The notes: generated by a model from the sequence alone, not told the origin. Shown: positions 1-11,894, counted from the first letter of the stretch. The stretch is 64,000 nucleotides of DNA from Cylicocyclus nassatus (GCA_958299035.1 CATQJL010000223.1:11332293-11396292), one strand, 5' to 3'. Translations and numbers: made by a program.

Positions 1-25
1 AAGCAGTGGTATCAACGCAGAGTAC
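1..25 (+). other. SMART-type cDNA/PCR primer sequence (artificial)
   Basis: The first 25 bases match the SMART template-switch/PCR primer, which begins AAGCAGTGGTATCAACGCAG and ends AGTAC. They are followed by TGGG, as after a template-switch tail. This is library sequence left at the end of a contig or read, not nematode DNA. The match is from memory of the published oligo. Confidence 0.93.
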
Positions 26-29
26 TGGG

Positions 30-241
30 TTGAAGAATGAGCACTTTTCTGTTCTGCGTATGCGACAATATGTGTGTTCTTGCGCTCGTCCATTTTCTCT
101 TCGCTTTATTTTTACAAGGAAAGGGGCTGAGAATGGCCAAAAAGGAAACTCATCAGAAAACAAGAGAAAAATCCCAATTTATACAACTTCAGAATTGCTC
201 CTACTCCTTAATTCATGGCGAAAAGCGCTCATTCTTCAACC
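30..241. repeat. Small foldback repeat
   Basis: GTTGAAGAATGAGCAC near base 30 is matched in inverted orientation by GCTCATTCTTCAAC at about 227-240, giving imperfect arms around a low-complexity centre. No target duplication can be read because the left edge abuts the adapter. Probably an old inverted-repeat element. Confidence 0.45.
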
Positions 242-2109
242 TCGCTTCGAGCTCGAAGTTCTGCTGATCAAAAAAAAGGAGCAGGGTAGAGGAATAAGGC
301 CAAAATGAGAAAAATTTGGAAGAAAAACCGTTGAAAATGGTCAAAATTCTCCAACTCCCGCCGTTCAAAACGCGTGCGGGGCGGCTGCAGCGCATGCAGC
401 GCAGTTGCAGTTCCCGCACAGTTCCCAGCACAGTGCGGGAACATTGCGGGACTGCGCGGGAACAGTTCCGAAACATGAGAATCAGTATGAACCCAGCCTT
501 AGGAGCCGAGCTGGTCTGATAGATTACATTTCGTCATCGGTCGATATCGGTTATCGATTTTTTGCAAACTTTGAGTTACAGGTGTAAGAGTTGGCACAAG
601 GGGTAAGCAACAGTATGCGGCATAAATTATCAATTTACATGTGTATATAAACATAATATCTGCAATCAGAGTCATCTGTAACCATTCGCGGCGATATTTG
701 GCCAAAATATGCGATCTTAAAATTTCGAAAGTTTTTCATGAGGACGTGAGTTCGTCAGCTCACAGTTCGGCGATCAATACAGGTAAGGGCCTAGTTTAAG
801 CATGCTCTAAGAGCACTGCCTCTAGTGATTTCAAATTACAAGAAGGAGCAGGTAAGTTGTCCAACAGACACGCGCAAAGGGCAGACAAACTTAGGAACTT
901 GCGCAGTATCGCAGCATTCCTCTCAGCATAACTCTGCCAAAAGAACTTATGCTGCACAGAAGGCACTATTTCTGTAATCAGCGAGTCCGAAAACCTCTAT
1001 GGGCCAAGTTTCCGGTCAATCCAAGATCATCAATATTTCAGCCAAAATCCGTCGGCGAGCTTTAGAGCCTGGAAAGAGAAAAAATCAAAGAGCCCGCATT
1101 CCTCGGAAAACTTGCGCATAGGGGTTATTTAGCCTGCTGAACACGAAAAATGCACTTGCTTTGCAAATTAGCGTCTTACGGTATGGTTACGGTAACCAAA
1201 ATTTGAGAGACATCGATTTTTTTCAAAATTGAACGGCCCATCTTTCACTATGGAAAGAGGATCCTTTGCTGAGTGCTAGTACATGATAATCTACGGGGAC
1301 ACCACTACTGAACCATGTTTACATGGATCGTCCATGTGTGTTCTTCACTGAGTTACACCACTACGAATACCCGTCCTCACACAAAAATCGAGCAGATTGA
1401 AAACAGAATAGTACGGGAGTACAGTATATCAGAAGATTCATCTTGACAAGCTGAGCATCATGCTTCCTTCGGATTTGTATTTTATGCAATTTGAAGGAAG
1501 TTATGAAGAAAAAACGAAAAAAACGCGGATCGTCAGTTTTTGCGTTTTCTGTCGAATAATTAGTGTGGGTACTGTAAATTCACGTAAAAATACACGCTTA
1601 CTATGGCCCTATTTAACTTATAGCCTACGCAGGTGTTAGTACTCATATACTTAGGCATGTAGAGCGTTGGTGAGCGGATTTCAGCTACCTCTTTTGGGTT
1701 TTTAGCTGCAGATTGAGTATACAGTGCATTCATGAACAAAAGTGTGTAGAATGAACTGCTCAAATAAGATTGAACGAGGCCGCGCAAGGCTAAGCACAGA
1801 TAATGCCTGGGTAGGCAAATATCCTTTCCTTGAATGAAAATTACCCTTATTTCAGCAGTTTGCGAAGTCCGCTGTCACCACTTATATGCTTAGTCGCACA
1901 GAAGTATAGAGTTCAAGATCTATCATCGGGTTGAGGAAAAAATGGTTTCAACTGTACTTATTCAGATAATGATATCTGATCTGAATTCAAAAAAAAAAGT
2001 TTGAGGAAGATTGGCCCTGATACACATTAATCCCTTGCTTTTGAGGTGTACGAACAACTTGACAACTTTGGAAATAACGGCCAGTGAGATCCCCTCATGC
2101 GAACATCAC
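242..2109. other. Intergenic, nothing recognised
   Basis: Frames here are short and lack motifs. A GC-rich patch at about 360-480 repeats the motif GCGGGAAC/GTTCCCGC several times and can fold back on itself. No gene-family exon, TATA/ATG pair or transposon end was seen. Confidence 0.5.
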
Positions 2110-2335
2110 CCCATTATCAATCGTACCAAAGTGGGGGGGGGGCACCCGAGAATGGGTCGCGAAATTTTTGAAAGTTACTTACATGATTTATAAAAATGTG
2201 CAAGCGATGTTTATACTTGTAAATAGTTACATAATTTCTAAAAATATTATATTCAGTCCAGCCTTGCAAATGGATTTTTTGGGGACGTGGGCCGCCACGC
2301 CTCTTTTCTCGAAAATCGTGAATACGCCACTGTCC
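2110..2335. repeat. Interspersed repeat copy with poly-G run (copy 1)
   Basis: The stretch has a G run, then GTCGCGAAATTTTTGAAAGTTAC, an ATG-rich AT segment, and a block ending near TCTCGAAAATCGTGAATACGCC. The same order of landmarks occurs at about 12600-12910 (poly-G, GTCGCGAAATCTCTGAAATTTAC, GGGCC block). The copies are diverged; the repeat class is unknown. Confidence 0.5.
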
Positions 2336-3576
2336 TTATCAATAGCTTCGAGATTATTCGACACAGTAAGTGCAACGGATTTGTGCGTATAGGGTGATGC
2401 AACAAAAGAAAGGTTGTATAGTCCAGAGATAGCCAACACTTTCATTTGAATACCCTTGTCATGAACACATAAATGAAACTAGTAAGCATTACGAGTCTCA
2501 CGCCGGCATGGAGCGGGACCGTCAAACGGTATATTTGATCACGCAGCGATGATCACCCTCCTTTCAATTCCTCCGTTCTCCGCTTCACTTCGCCTCATCA
2601 TCCCGAGTTTTCCTTTTTGCACGCATTTTTAGCGTCAACAAATCAGTTAATCGATTCAAGGGTCCAGTGATTGCTTTCGAAACTAGCCTAGGTTCTTCGA
2701 GCTTATTTATAGGGGAAAATTTAGAGCAATCAGCCTCTTAAAGAGACCTTGATTGGCAACATACATCCTTAAGATTTGTAAAAAAAACTCTGAGTTATAA
2801 ACTTACAGATGTAAGGAGACAGCATAAAATTTGCTTTGCAGCCAAAAGTCGGCTAAGCACTGTATCGAACGTAGCCTTCATACGATTTTTTTAGCAACAA
2901 AATGCTGCTTTTCGCCTTTTCTACAGTATAGATTTTCGCTTTTTACCAGAATAGACTATTCTATGTTCTTTTTATATTCTCCCTGTACATGAAAGTGCTG
3001 TGACTGCGACGCGCTCCAGCCACATGCAATGTAAGGGCTATAAGAACAGGTTATATTTGTGGTCAGAATTTTTTAGTTTAAACCTTTTTTGAGACCAGAA
3101 GACCGTCCATGTTCTGCGGGAAATGCAGCGCTGTTGCATCCATCAAAGACAGTTTCAATGAAGGGAAGATGAGAAAGAAAAAACATTGAGAGTGAAAGAG
3201 GAAGAGGGGCCGCTCAACCCGCAACTTCGCGCTCATCGCGGATGGTCTTTACTTCGAAAAGAATTTTGAGAGCAAGTCGCCAGCAAGCATTACATATGCT
3301 TCCAGTTTTTGACTGTTTGTATTGAGAAATGGAGCAAAAAAGGAAGAATTTCAGATTTGATTTACGGTCCTTTTCAGGCAAGTGACTACAAATTAGCGAG
3401 CTTTATGAACGTGAAAATGCATAGAAATGTAGAAGAAACTAACTTTTACATAATATAAGGAATGTCATCTTTTTGTTATTTATTAGACTCGAGGTCCATC
3501 AAGAAATAAAAAAATAGCGAATGGCAAGTACCAAAACACATATCGTATCTACAGGTTGCTGTAGATCCTATTACTG
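2336..3576. other. Intergenic, nothing recognised
   Basis: AT-rich sequence with no long frame, no family exon and no clear inverted repeat. Confidence 0.5.
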
Positions 3577-4284
3577 TTAGGTTGTTGCAAAGGTCCTGTC
3601 GTTTCATTTTCAAAAATTTGTAACTCCGCGAAATTTCAACGGATTTGCTTGCTTGTAATTTTATTAGAAAGAACTAGTCTTTCGCTTTCAAATGCTGCTC
3701 TGTGGATCTTCTGTTTCACATTGGGTGCGGAGATAAAAATGGAAAACTAAGACCATGTAAACTTTGACCATTTTAAGTTAGGTCACCAAAAATCTGGAAT
3801 GCTGCAGAGAAATCTGAAATCATCAGTACATATGTTTTTTGACTTACCCTTTGCAACTGTGAAAAAATTGTGCTGTTTGGACGTCTCTGTGAGAAGTTAT
3901 GATTTTCGCGAAAATTGACAAATTAATTAATTTTGGCCTTTTCCATAGCAAACTCGATATTCATAACTTCTCACAGAAACGTCCAAACAGCGCAATTTTT
4001 TCACACTTGCAAAGGTTAGGTCAAAAAACATATGTACTGACGATTTCAGATTTTTTTGCAGCATTCCAGATTTTTGGTGACCTAACTAAAATGGTCAAAG
4101 CTTATATGGTCTTAGTTTTCCATTTTTATCTCCGCACCCAGTACGAAACAGAAGCTCCGCAGAAAAGCATTTGAAAGCGAAAGACTTATTCTTTCTAACA
4201 AAATTACAAGCAAGCAAATCCGTTGAAATTTCGCGGAGTTACAAATTTTTGAAAATGAGACGACAGAACTTTTGCAACAGCCAA
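3577..4284. mobile_element. Mariner-like foldback MITE (long palindrome)
   Basis: Two arms of about 330 bp (3577-3905 and 3955-4284) are near-perfect inverted copies, for example TAACTCCGCGAAATTTCAACG on the left and its complement on the right. The outer ends TTAGGTTGTTGCAAA and TTGGCTGTTGCAAAA resemble mariner (irritans-type) terminal repeats. There is no transposase, so it is non-autonomous. The short frames inside are by-products of the palindrome. Confidence 0.75.
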
Positions 4285-5503
4285 TATTACTATCATGGGA
4301 GACGTTCTCCTTGTAATTAGTAGTTTAAGGAAGAAACACGGAAAAGGAGAGCAGTCCAAGTCCTTAGTATTCCAATACTTGCGCGCAGGCATTGTGGACT
4401 ACTTTCTATTTATGAAAATGTTGAGCAGCTAAAAAGTAGGGACATCGCGATTTGGTAGAATTGAGGAGTATGGTAAATCATTTGCCCAAAAACATCACTT
4501 AGCTCAGCTTCTTCGACTAACGACTTGTAAGAGAACTAATACATCAAAGTGGAAGCTTTCATTCTGGAACATATCAAACTGTCGGTCTTACATCTAAAAA
4601 GATGATAATACATATAATATCTCTCTGCCATAAACTAATGGTAAATAATCCACACCGCACGTGCACGCTTGCTCTTTGTTTACCTGTTTTTTAATGCATC
4701 TTTTTTTAAATTATAAGGGTATTCCGACACGATATATATTATTGAACTGGTCCTCATTTCAGTATCCACCTGATGAGGAATATTGAATTGCTAAGGAGGC
4801 CGGTTGCTGTAGAAAGCGCCACACTGAAATTTCAATCAAAATTCTTGTACAATGGACTAGTAAATATTTCTGCTCTAGTTCAAAATCAAATTCATCTGCA
4901 AAGTGACTATTGAAGTGAGGTCACTATATCGAAACAGTGATGGACAGGCTTCAACATCATCTACCAACGATAGTTTTGTGAAAGGCACGTCTCATATTTT
5001 TTGGAACGAACAATTTGGTTTTAGTTTTGAGTCCGGAGCCAGTGAATAATTCATAAGAGAATGCAATGTAACGATGTAATATTGCGACTAAATGTCATTT
5101 TTCCGATGGATTTTGTTTTATGAAATGTCGGCGCCTAAGAACACTCATTCACATTTCATCTATATCAGTATGCATGATCTTTCATTACATGAGTAAGCCA
5201 GAAAGTGAAGCAATTCTTAAGGAAGCAAAAAGAAGAAGGAAGTTGTTCTATTCAAAGATTACCTGTGTAAAAAACAAAAAGGATTGCTATGAATTCGAAA
5301 ATAAGAAGTTCTCTACGAGCCGTCTCATGTTATGAGTTAGCAAGAACTACAATTTGTTCTTGAGCATGCAACCATTCTTTATTGCATTGCTCATATACCA
5401 TTGCTCTTTTGCTTTTCGTAAATATTCGACTAAATTAAAAAAGTTTCCTTGCTTTGTCATTTTGTATTACTCATGTAATATATGCTCTCGGCTCCCGCGC
5501 TTC
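4285..5503. other. Intergenic, nothing recognised
   Basis: No coding motif or repeat structure was found. A 71-codon frame at 5120-5335 is lysine-rich with no recognisable feature, and is probably chance. Confidence 0.45.
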
Positions 5504-5584
5504 TATAAAAGACATTGGCAGGATGTTTTGTACAAGCACCTTTGCGAGATGTTTCGTTTCCTACGTTTTGTTTTGCTCTGCATG
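5504..5584 (+). pseudogene. Orphan first exon of the tandem secreted-protein family (relic A)
   Basis: A TATAAAAG box at 5504-5511 is followed 45 bp later by an ATG at 5549 opening a 12-codon signal-peptide exon (MFRFLRFVLLCM). It closely resembles exon 1 of the gene at 19730 (MFRLLLVVLLCL). The expected donor GTAAGT is degraded to GTGATT and no exon 2-4 homologue follows, so this is a promoter-plus-first-exon remnant of a lost or truncated copy. Confidence 0.65.
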
Positions 5585-6649
5585 GTGATTGCAAATCCAG
5601 ATATACTCAATTGACAAAAACATTTTCCTGCTTCAAGGAGAGTTTAAGCGATTCTAGCGCACTAATTGAGAAGCTGGCAGAGTTCCTTGAAATCGACTGT
5701 GATCAATCTTTCTTTCTGATAAATTCTTGGATCTTCTCCCGCTGGCATCCCAAATTTTCCACATGGTACCAAAGTAGAACTCACAGTTATCCTAATAATT
5801 GATTTTTGATCGAGGCAAACGTGCAAAGCTTGACAATGCAAAAAGTAAAAATAAAAACTTCTGAGCATGTTTGAGAAGCAAAAGCAAATGTTATTTAGCA
5901 TTCCTTCCATAAGTACCACCACCTTACATAATTCTCCTTTCGCGCTCCTTTGGCGCTCTTGTAAAGCATAAATTGCTTTTCTACCATGGGTCAAAGGCAG
6001 TAGATGGGAGACGTTGCGGCTGCGCCAATGGAAGGAATCTCAGGAACATAATGCAACCACTCGTAATTGAATTACTATGATCAGTGTAGGACTCTGCATG
6101 ATCGTGAAGGTTGGTGAATTTCCACCCATTGCTCGCGCATTGAATTTCAATAGCTTTATCCCCCCCCCCTCCCCCCCCCCCTCAAAAGCTTTCTTTCTAT
6201 CAAATGTTAGCTTTCTTGAGGCGTTTCTGGAAGCACAGAATTGTTGAATTGGTCTGAAAGCTTGTGACATTCCGCGTGAGCAACAATACAACCTCCAACA
6301 TACCGACATTGGAAATTATGCAGAGCCTTTTAGCATGCTAAAATTCGGTGGCAAATCTACATATTTGTACAATGAATGCTCTCAAGAAGCTGCTTTCGAA
6401 ACATTGTATGACGTTTGCTAAATATATAGTCATTAAAACGTAAAATCTCTATTATGTTGGTTGTTACAAATAAAATGTACAACTGTATGGTATCGTTAGA
6501 AAGGATAAATAGAAAAAACGGATGGATTTAATTGAGCGACAACTATTACCTAATTTCCATGCGTTCAAGACCACCCTTTTCAATTTTTTTGGCGAGCTGC
6601 TCAGCTGCTTCACTGTATTTTGAAAAGAAATCCTTAGGGTGCCTTCATA
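5585..6649. other. Intergenic, nothing recognised
   Basis: No family exons follow the orphan exon. A C-rich homopolymer stretch lies at about 6160-6182 (two C runs split by a T). A 110-codon minus-strand frame at 5662-5994 shows no motif. Confidence 0.45.
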
Positions 6650-7015
6650 CCGCGCCGTCAGCAGCCGCCAGCAGCCCGTAGCCGTCGCTGGCCGTTTTTG
6701 TTATAGAAGCGCAAAATCACCAAATTCTTACTATTCCGAGGGCGCCCGCCCACGCTTTCCATCTTCCACGCTTCTTTCTTCCTATTGCCGCTAATGTGCA
6801 GTTCCACAATAACACATTACAGAGTTATTCAAGATAACCGCCGGCCAAGGATATGATTGAAACAGAAAAACACTTAAAAAATAACCTCCAAGAAACTTTG
6901 GCAAAATATGGTTGAACTGCGAGAGCGAAAGTAAGCGCCAGGATAACCAGTCTACAGCAACAAGATTTTGATTATTTTGCGCTTCCATGAAAAAGCGGCT
7001 AGTGGCGGCTGAAAG
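6650..7015. repeat. Foldback repeat, GC-rich ends
   Basis: The left end carries repeated GCAGCCGCCAGCAG-like motifs, then GAAGCGCAAAATCACCAAATTC. The right end has the complement (GATTATTTTGCGCTTCC, then GCGGCTAGTGGCGGCTG). The arms are diverged; non-autonomous transposon of unknown family. Confidence 0.55.
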
Positions 7016-7029
7016 GCTAAAAAGCGGCT

Positions 7030-7156
7030 AGCAAACGGCTGCAGGAGGCTGTAACTCCACCTATTTCAATAGCAAACTGTATCGCGATAACTGCCTAGGC
7101 TGATCAGCCAGTTGCCGCCAGAATAGGTGGAATTACAGTCTCCTGCAGCCGTTTGC
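7030..7156. repeat. Hairpin repeat
   Basis: GCAAACGGCTGCAGGAGGCT at 7030 and the complement near 7141-7156 form about 37-bp arms (AATAGGTGGA pairing in the inner part) around a 52-bp loop. It abuts the preceding foldback and may be part of the same larger element. Confidence 0.65.
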
Positions 7157-7790
7157 TCATTTTGGGGTGAATCCCTCGCCCCGCCTCCACAGCAATCTAC
7201 AAGTTCCGGAAACGCCAAAAAAGCACTTTTTTGAATTTTCAAGCGCAGAACCGGATTCAGTTGGTCCAGAAGGCCATGTAATCGTGAAAAGCCTGCACTC
7301 GCAATCTTCCCGAGCCACTGCTTTAAATAACCTTGCTGCCGCTTGCCTCACCGCTCAGTTAGTGGAACTCTAGCACTTTCTATTTTGGGCAGTCCTAATA
7401 TGTCCATTGATGGCGGATTAATAAGCTTATGATATTAATATTTATTTTTAAGATTTTTGAACCAAGAATAGGTGCAGTTTCGATTAGAAAGATGCCGGAA
7501 AAGTACCGGCGCTGTATCTGAAAGTGACATGCCTCGACTGAATCTATTGTTTCAGTTGTGAAAGGTTTACTTACATAAAGTAATAGGAGATGCTTTGGTC
7601 AACACAAATTTTTTAATGTATGATTTCGATCAACCTAATCGCAAATGTTCTTCAGAATTTATGACCTCTATATGGATTAACAAAAGAGAGACTTAACTCG
7701 ATGTCTTCCTACAGTATCGCTCACTTTGCAATCAAACACTTTTATGAGTTTCGTCTTTCAGATATGAATATAGAAGTTTTTTATGTTTGA
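7157..7790. other. Intergenic, nothing recognised
   Basis: No gene-family exon or inverted repeat was identified. Overlapping short frames on both strands at 7157-7373 have no motifs. Confidence 0.45.
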
Positions 7791-8166
7791 TATCACCTTT
7801 TCTTCAATTCTCGCAAATTCTGATAAAAGTTAACACATAAAAGTTGGATGGGAAATGGTGCATCCTATAATATGCGTTTGATATCGTGTAAATTCATAGA
7901 GCTAAAAGAATATCGGTAATTTATTTCTTGAATGTCTTTTTGAACATTTCTGAGTCATCACATTTCTTCCAGAATTCTTTTAGAGTTTGCTTCAAATCGT
8001 TTTTTTTCTGATGATCGAGGCTTTTATGTATGTTAAAGTGCTCAGAGAGTATTTTTCATCATTCTTAGCAATTGGTCTAGGCAACGCTCTCGGATCTGTA
8101 TAAAAGACGATACTTCTCAAACACTCCAACAAGATGTCTCCTTTTTTGCCAATTCTGCTTTACATG
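7791..8166 (+). pseudogene. Promoter and first-exon relic of the secreted-protein family (relic B)
   Basis: About 350 bp of upstream DNA (from ATAAAAGTTGGATGG) plus a TATAAAAG box at 8099-8106 and an 11-codon exon from ATG 8134 (MSPFLPILLYM). It duplicates the promoter and exon 1 of the gene at 9541 almost base for base. The donor is GTTTAC instead of GTAAGA and the remaining exons are absent. This truncated duplicate keeps the pre-insertion version of a site that carries a MITE in the 9541 copy (9192-9436). Confidence 0.75.
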
Positions 8167-8599
8167 GTTTACTGAATATGCCCTGATTGCTTTCGTTGAT
8201 TATTCTAGAAGTGCCACATCTGTGTGTATAAAATAAACAGAATAATCGTTTAGACAACATATGTACATTCACTTTCTTTCAAAATACATGTACATATGTT
8301 AGAATATACATGAGGTGGCACATCGTTACACAATCCGTTTTTGAATAAATGAATAAATAATTAACTCATTCTTTGCTTAATATATCTTCCACCTACTTAA
8401 TACACTTGTGCTTATTTCAGCATTATTCATTAACGCATTAACAAAGCAAGCATCAATATTTGAAATTCAAACCACTTTCTAATAATCTAGGAAAAGTCAA
8501 CTCCCACCAAATTTCCGCTTTTCTACAGTATTGCTTCATTGTGGGATCAAACACTATTATTACTTAATTTTTTCAAATAAAGAAAGTCGACGCGTTCAA

Positions 8600-8934
8600 A
8601 GGCAACGTCTCGCTGAAATTGATGTTGCGAGGGTCTACAAGTGGGGGCCAATGCTCAAGTCTGACTCAATTCGGCCCCCTCCGTCCCAACATTGCTCCCA
8701 AATAGCCGCAAACGGGACCTTCCCCGCCCTGGCAACTCTTTGGTTTCTCTTTCTTCTCACAACACGTTCTTTCAAGCGACAACCTCCACGGTGATGTGCC
8801 TGTTTTTCCGCAGGAGGCTAAAGTAGAAAAGCACATCTCATCTGAGTTGCCTGCGCGGAGGCTCTGAAGCAGGTTTCCACAAAAGAAGGGCAAATTTGAA
8901 AAATGGGATCATGATTTTTGGTAAGACACTGCCT
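8600..8934. mobile_element. AAGGCAG-family foldback MITE, copy 1
   Basis: The left end is TCAA-AGGCAACGTCTCGC and the right end TTGGTAAGACACTGCCT-TTAA. The ends are imperfect inverted repeats around a GC-rich centre, as in copies at 12064, 15669, 18926, 52650 and 56622. TTAA-like flanks suggest a piggyBac-like origin, but no transposase is present. Confidence 0.6.
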
Positions 8935-9191
8935 TTAAGGTTGAGTTTTACCTTCCCTTCAGTTCCTCACAATTTCAATGAAAGTTAACACATAAAAGTT
9001 GGATGGAAAATGGTGGCACATCCTATAATATGTGTTTGATATCGTGTAAATTCATAGAGCTAAAAGAATACCGGTAATTTGTTTCTTGAATGTCTTTTTG
9101 AACATTTCTGAAGTCATCACATTTCTTTCAGAATTCTTTGAAAGTTTGCTTCAAATCGTTTTTTTTTTCTGATGATCGAGGCTTTTATGTA

Positions 9192-9436
9192 TCGTTTATT
9201 CGTTGACCGTAACGACTGCTGACCGCGCGGCGACCGCTGCGCGTGCATGATGTTTTCGTAGAAAAGATGAATAGAAAGAAAACAGAGGATTCTTCTCATC
9301 TTTATAATGTAGAAAAGAAACAAAGAATTCTTCTCATCTTAAGCCACGGTCCAACTTGTCACTTTTTCGCAAGTTTAGAAGGCACGCGTTGCAGTCGCCA
9401 CGCGGTCGGCAGTCCGTACGGTCAACGAATGAACGA
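9192..9436. mobile_element. TA-flanked MITE (Tc1/mariner type) in the promoter region of the 9541 gene
   Basis: Terminal inverted repeats start TCGTTTATTCGTTGACCG on the left and its near complement CGGTCAACGAATGAACGA on the right, with about 57-bp arms and TA on both sides. The duplicated promoter at 8025-8035 reads straight through (TTTTATGTATGTTAAA) without the element, so it is an empty site. The insertion therefore post-dates the duplication or was lost from one copy. Confidence 0.85.
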
Positions 9437-9540
9437 TATGTTAATGTGCTCAGAAAGTATTCCTCATCATTTTTAGCAATTGGTCTAGGCAACGCTCTTG
9501 GATCTGTTAAAAGACGATACTTCTCAAACACTTCATCAAG

Positions 9541-10240
9541 ATGTCTCCTTTCTTGCCAATTCTGCTTTACATGGTAAGAATCGCATACTTTTGAATAATT
9601 AGACCAATGCAGATCTCGAGGCAGCCATTAATATTTTGCTTCATCAAATTTTTTCATTCTACCAGATACTTGGACAATCTCTCGGTGAAGTGTTCCAATG
9701 GACAGAGAGAGACAAAGTAGAAATTATAATCAAATTCAAGGACTATGCCAGAATGTCCAAAACTGGCAATATTGGCAGACTTGTAAGACATTCATCCACG
9801 TTGTTTTGCCACTGAATTCCAAATTATTTGAGCTCGGTGATTATGGCAACAAATATGGTCTGCATTGGGATGAAATGGATGTGACTGAAGGAGAAAGATG
9901 TAAAAATGAAACAGATTTGGAAAGATATCAAGCTTACATTATGGACTGTAACGAGGTGACATTATAATTTCAGAAATACTCCAGAATTTTGCATGTTTTT
10001 CAGTTCCAAAAGTACTTGTACAGCCTCAAACCACGCAGATACAACATCGAGATGGTCCACGTCATCTGCGACCGTATTGCTGCCACGATTTGCATGGCTA
10101 GATCTTGCTCGCCGAGTGAGTACAAGAAGATGGCCATTGACAGTTATGATTGCGTTCACCGCGAGGAAGGAACGGGTGGAGGATCAGGGGGTTACCCCTA
10201 TTATCTCACTACTCACCCCTATTGGTATCCTACTCACTAG
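9541..10240 (+). CDS. Small secreted cysteine-rich protein, tandem family member C (SCVP-like)
   Basis: Predicted exons are 9541-9573, 9666-9782, 9833-9955 and 10004-10240, all joined in phase 0, giving 169 aa. Exon 1 encodes the hydrophobic signal start MSPFLPILLYM. Exon 2 carries the family strand FQWTERDKVEIII. Exon 3 ends YIMDCNE, and exon 4 has VHVICDR and ICMARSC. Six cysteines occur in the mature part (ERC, MDC, VIC, TIC, SC, YDC), consistent with three disulfides. Exon 3 uses the acceptor TATTTGAG rather than CAG. Unlike most relatives it has a 28-residue Gly/Tyr-rich tail after the last Cys. The TATA box is damaged (TTAAAAG at 9507). A polyadenylation signal AATAAA lies at 10299-10304. 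Family similarity to 'secreted clade V proteins' is from memory; molecular function unknown, probably excreted/secreted. Confidence 0.85.
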
Positions 10241-10304
10241 TAAAGTTGAAGGGCAAGCTTTTGATTCCGTTGCAGTGATATCGCATGTGGATTATGCGAA
10301 ATAA

Positions 10305-10660
10305 ACCTGTTACAGTTATAATAGTTCTAGTTCTACATGAACCCAAGAATGTAAGCAAAATTCAGGGTAAGCGGAAGTTTGCCAATGCAAAGCTGCTTTC
10401 GTTCTATTCAAATAATGCGAGCTTAGAACAGAGTGTCTACCCATGCGTTGAGTACAATGGTAGCCAAAATGCTGCAAATGCCAGGATTACCTTCTTCCAT
10501 CGCTCTCTAGGGGAAAAACAGGTTGAAAAAAAAAACCTGAATGCAGTTATAGAACGAGCTGCAACACCATGTATGTCGCTCCCCAATGTGCCGCTGACTG
10601 GAGTACACAAATTAAGAAAATTTGACTGCACTAAGTTAAGAATGCCTATGGCATGTTACT
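10305..10660 (+). repeat. Duplicated block downstream of gene C, coding-like, unknown
   Basis: A frame containing AANAR-I-T-F-F-H at about 10435-10510 matches a block after gene D at about 17010-17110 (AANAKIIHFHC). Both lie 130-200 bp after the polyadenylation signal. This is either part of the duplicated unit or a relic exon of another gene; neither copy has a clear start or splice sites. Confidence 0.4.
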
Positions 10661-11298
10661 AGCCACTAGAGTTAAGGTAGGAGAACTATTTTTCTTAGCG
10701 AAAGTACAGGAGCAATCACAAATCACAACTTACTACTCTTTAGAGCTCGTCAACGGTAGTGAACATTTTTCAAAGAACATGATCATAAATTTATTACTCA
10801 TTCAAAAAATTACTCAAATTTGCTATACAGGGCTAATATCTACAAATGGGAACCGTTCAGCAATCGATTACTGCTTAGGAGATGATAGTAACTAGATTCT
10901 AGAAATTTCGTTCGCATAATGATTACATTCTCAACAATACTCGTGGCGCTTGCGCATAACCAGAAAGCATCTCACTCAGTCCACTTTGCGGCATAAAGTG
11001 GCTCGTACTGCAGCAATTATAGACCTTTAAGAATGGTTCTTCATTTTTTTGAATAAGGAAATATCTACTCATTATTGAATTTATCCTATAGGCTATTGCC
11101 GGACGAAGCTGAAAAACACAGGAGGGGGGAGGCGTTTTTATCAGCTGCAATGCGCATGAGAGGGAGGGTTCACAGCGGTGAACAAAAGGCTCGCCTGGTT
11201 CGCCCCCCCCCCCTCAGTTAATATTGTTTTGGCGCCATGCGGCAATAACCAGCACCTTGCATGGAACTGACCCCTCAGAAAGCGGGAAATTATTTTAA
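10661..11298. other. Intergenic, nothing recognised
   Basis: No gene-family exon. A C run lies near 11203-11213. A TTAA target site for the next element is at 11295-11298. Confidence 0.45.
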
Positions 11299-11894
11299 CA
11301 CGTTGACGACCGCGCCATTTTGGGCGAAACTCCCACTAACGTCCTTCGCGCATTTGGTCCGTGCATACGCGCGGATGCACGAAAACACTATGTGGGAGTC
11401 TTTTTGTCACTTATTAATAAACATGCGAACTTTGTTCAGACATACAGGTATATCACAGAACCTTACCAGGACTTACACAAATCAAGGTTTTTGCATCGAT
11501 TTTCCCTCCAATAATCCATGCAATGGCTATATCTGAGGAATCGCTCTTCGAGAAAAGCGTTGTAAAACCAGATGTTTTTTGTCTGATTCATCTTTGTTTG
11601 ATTTCAAAACAGCTATACAGAGTTTTCACCTTCTCGAGAAAACGTAATTAGCATGTATTGACTACATCAAAAACGTACTGATTACCCAATTTTGCGGCCA
11701 AAACTTCTGAACAGCTGCCGCGATGCCCTGTGTTCTGTAAGACAATCAGGTCACTAACAGTATTACTGCATAGAAGTTACCTTAAAACTTTTCGTTTGCA
11801 CCTAAAAAATTAGCGTGCATATGCGCGGATGCACGAAAATGCTAAACGGGAGTCAGGGCGTGCATACGTGCGGATACACAAGGTCGTCAACGTG
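11299..11894. mobile_element. piggyBac-like MITE
   Basis: The ends CACGTTGACGACC and GGTCGTCAACGTG are perfect 13-bp inverted repeats flanked on both sides by TTAA (11295-11298 and 11895-11898), the hallmark of piggyBac-type insertion. A sub-terminal motif GTGCATACGCGCGGATGCAC near 11361 recurs near 11814 with changes. At 596 bp with no transposase, it is non-autonomous. Confidence 0.85.

Noticed and set aside
10437..10631. Minus-strand frame opposite the conserved downstream block
   Set aside because: No motif; the conservation is explained by duplication of the block after genes C and D.
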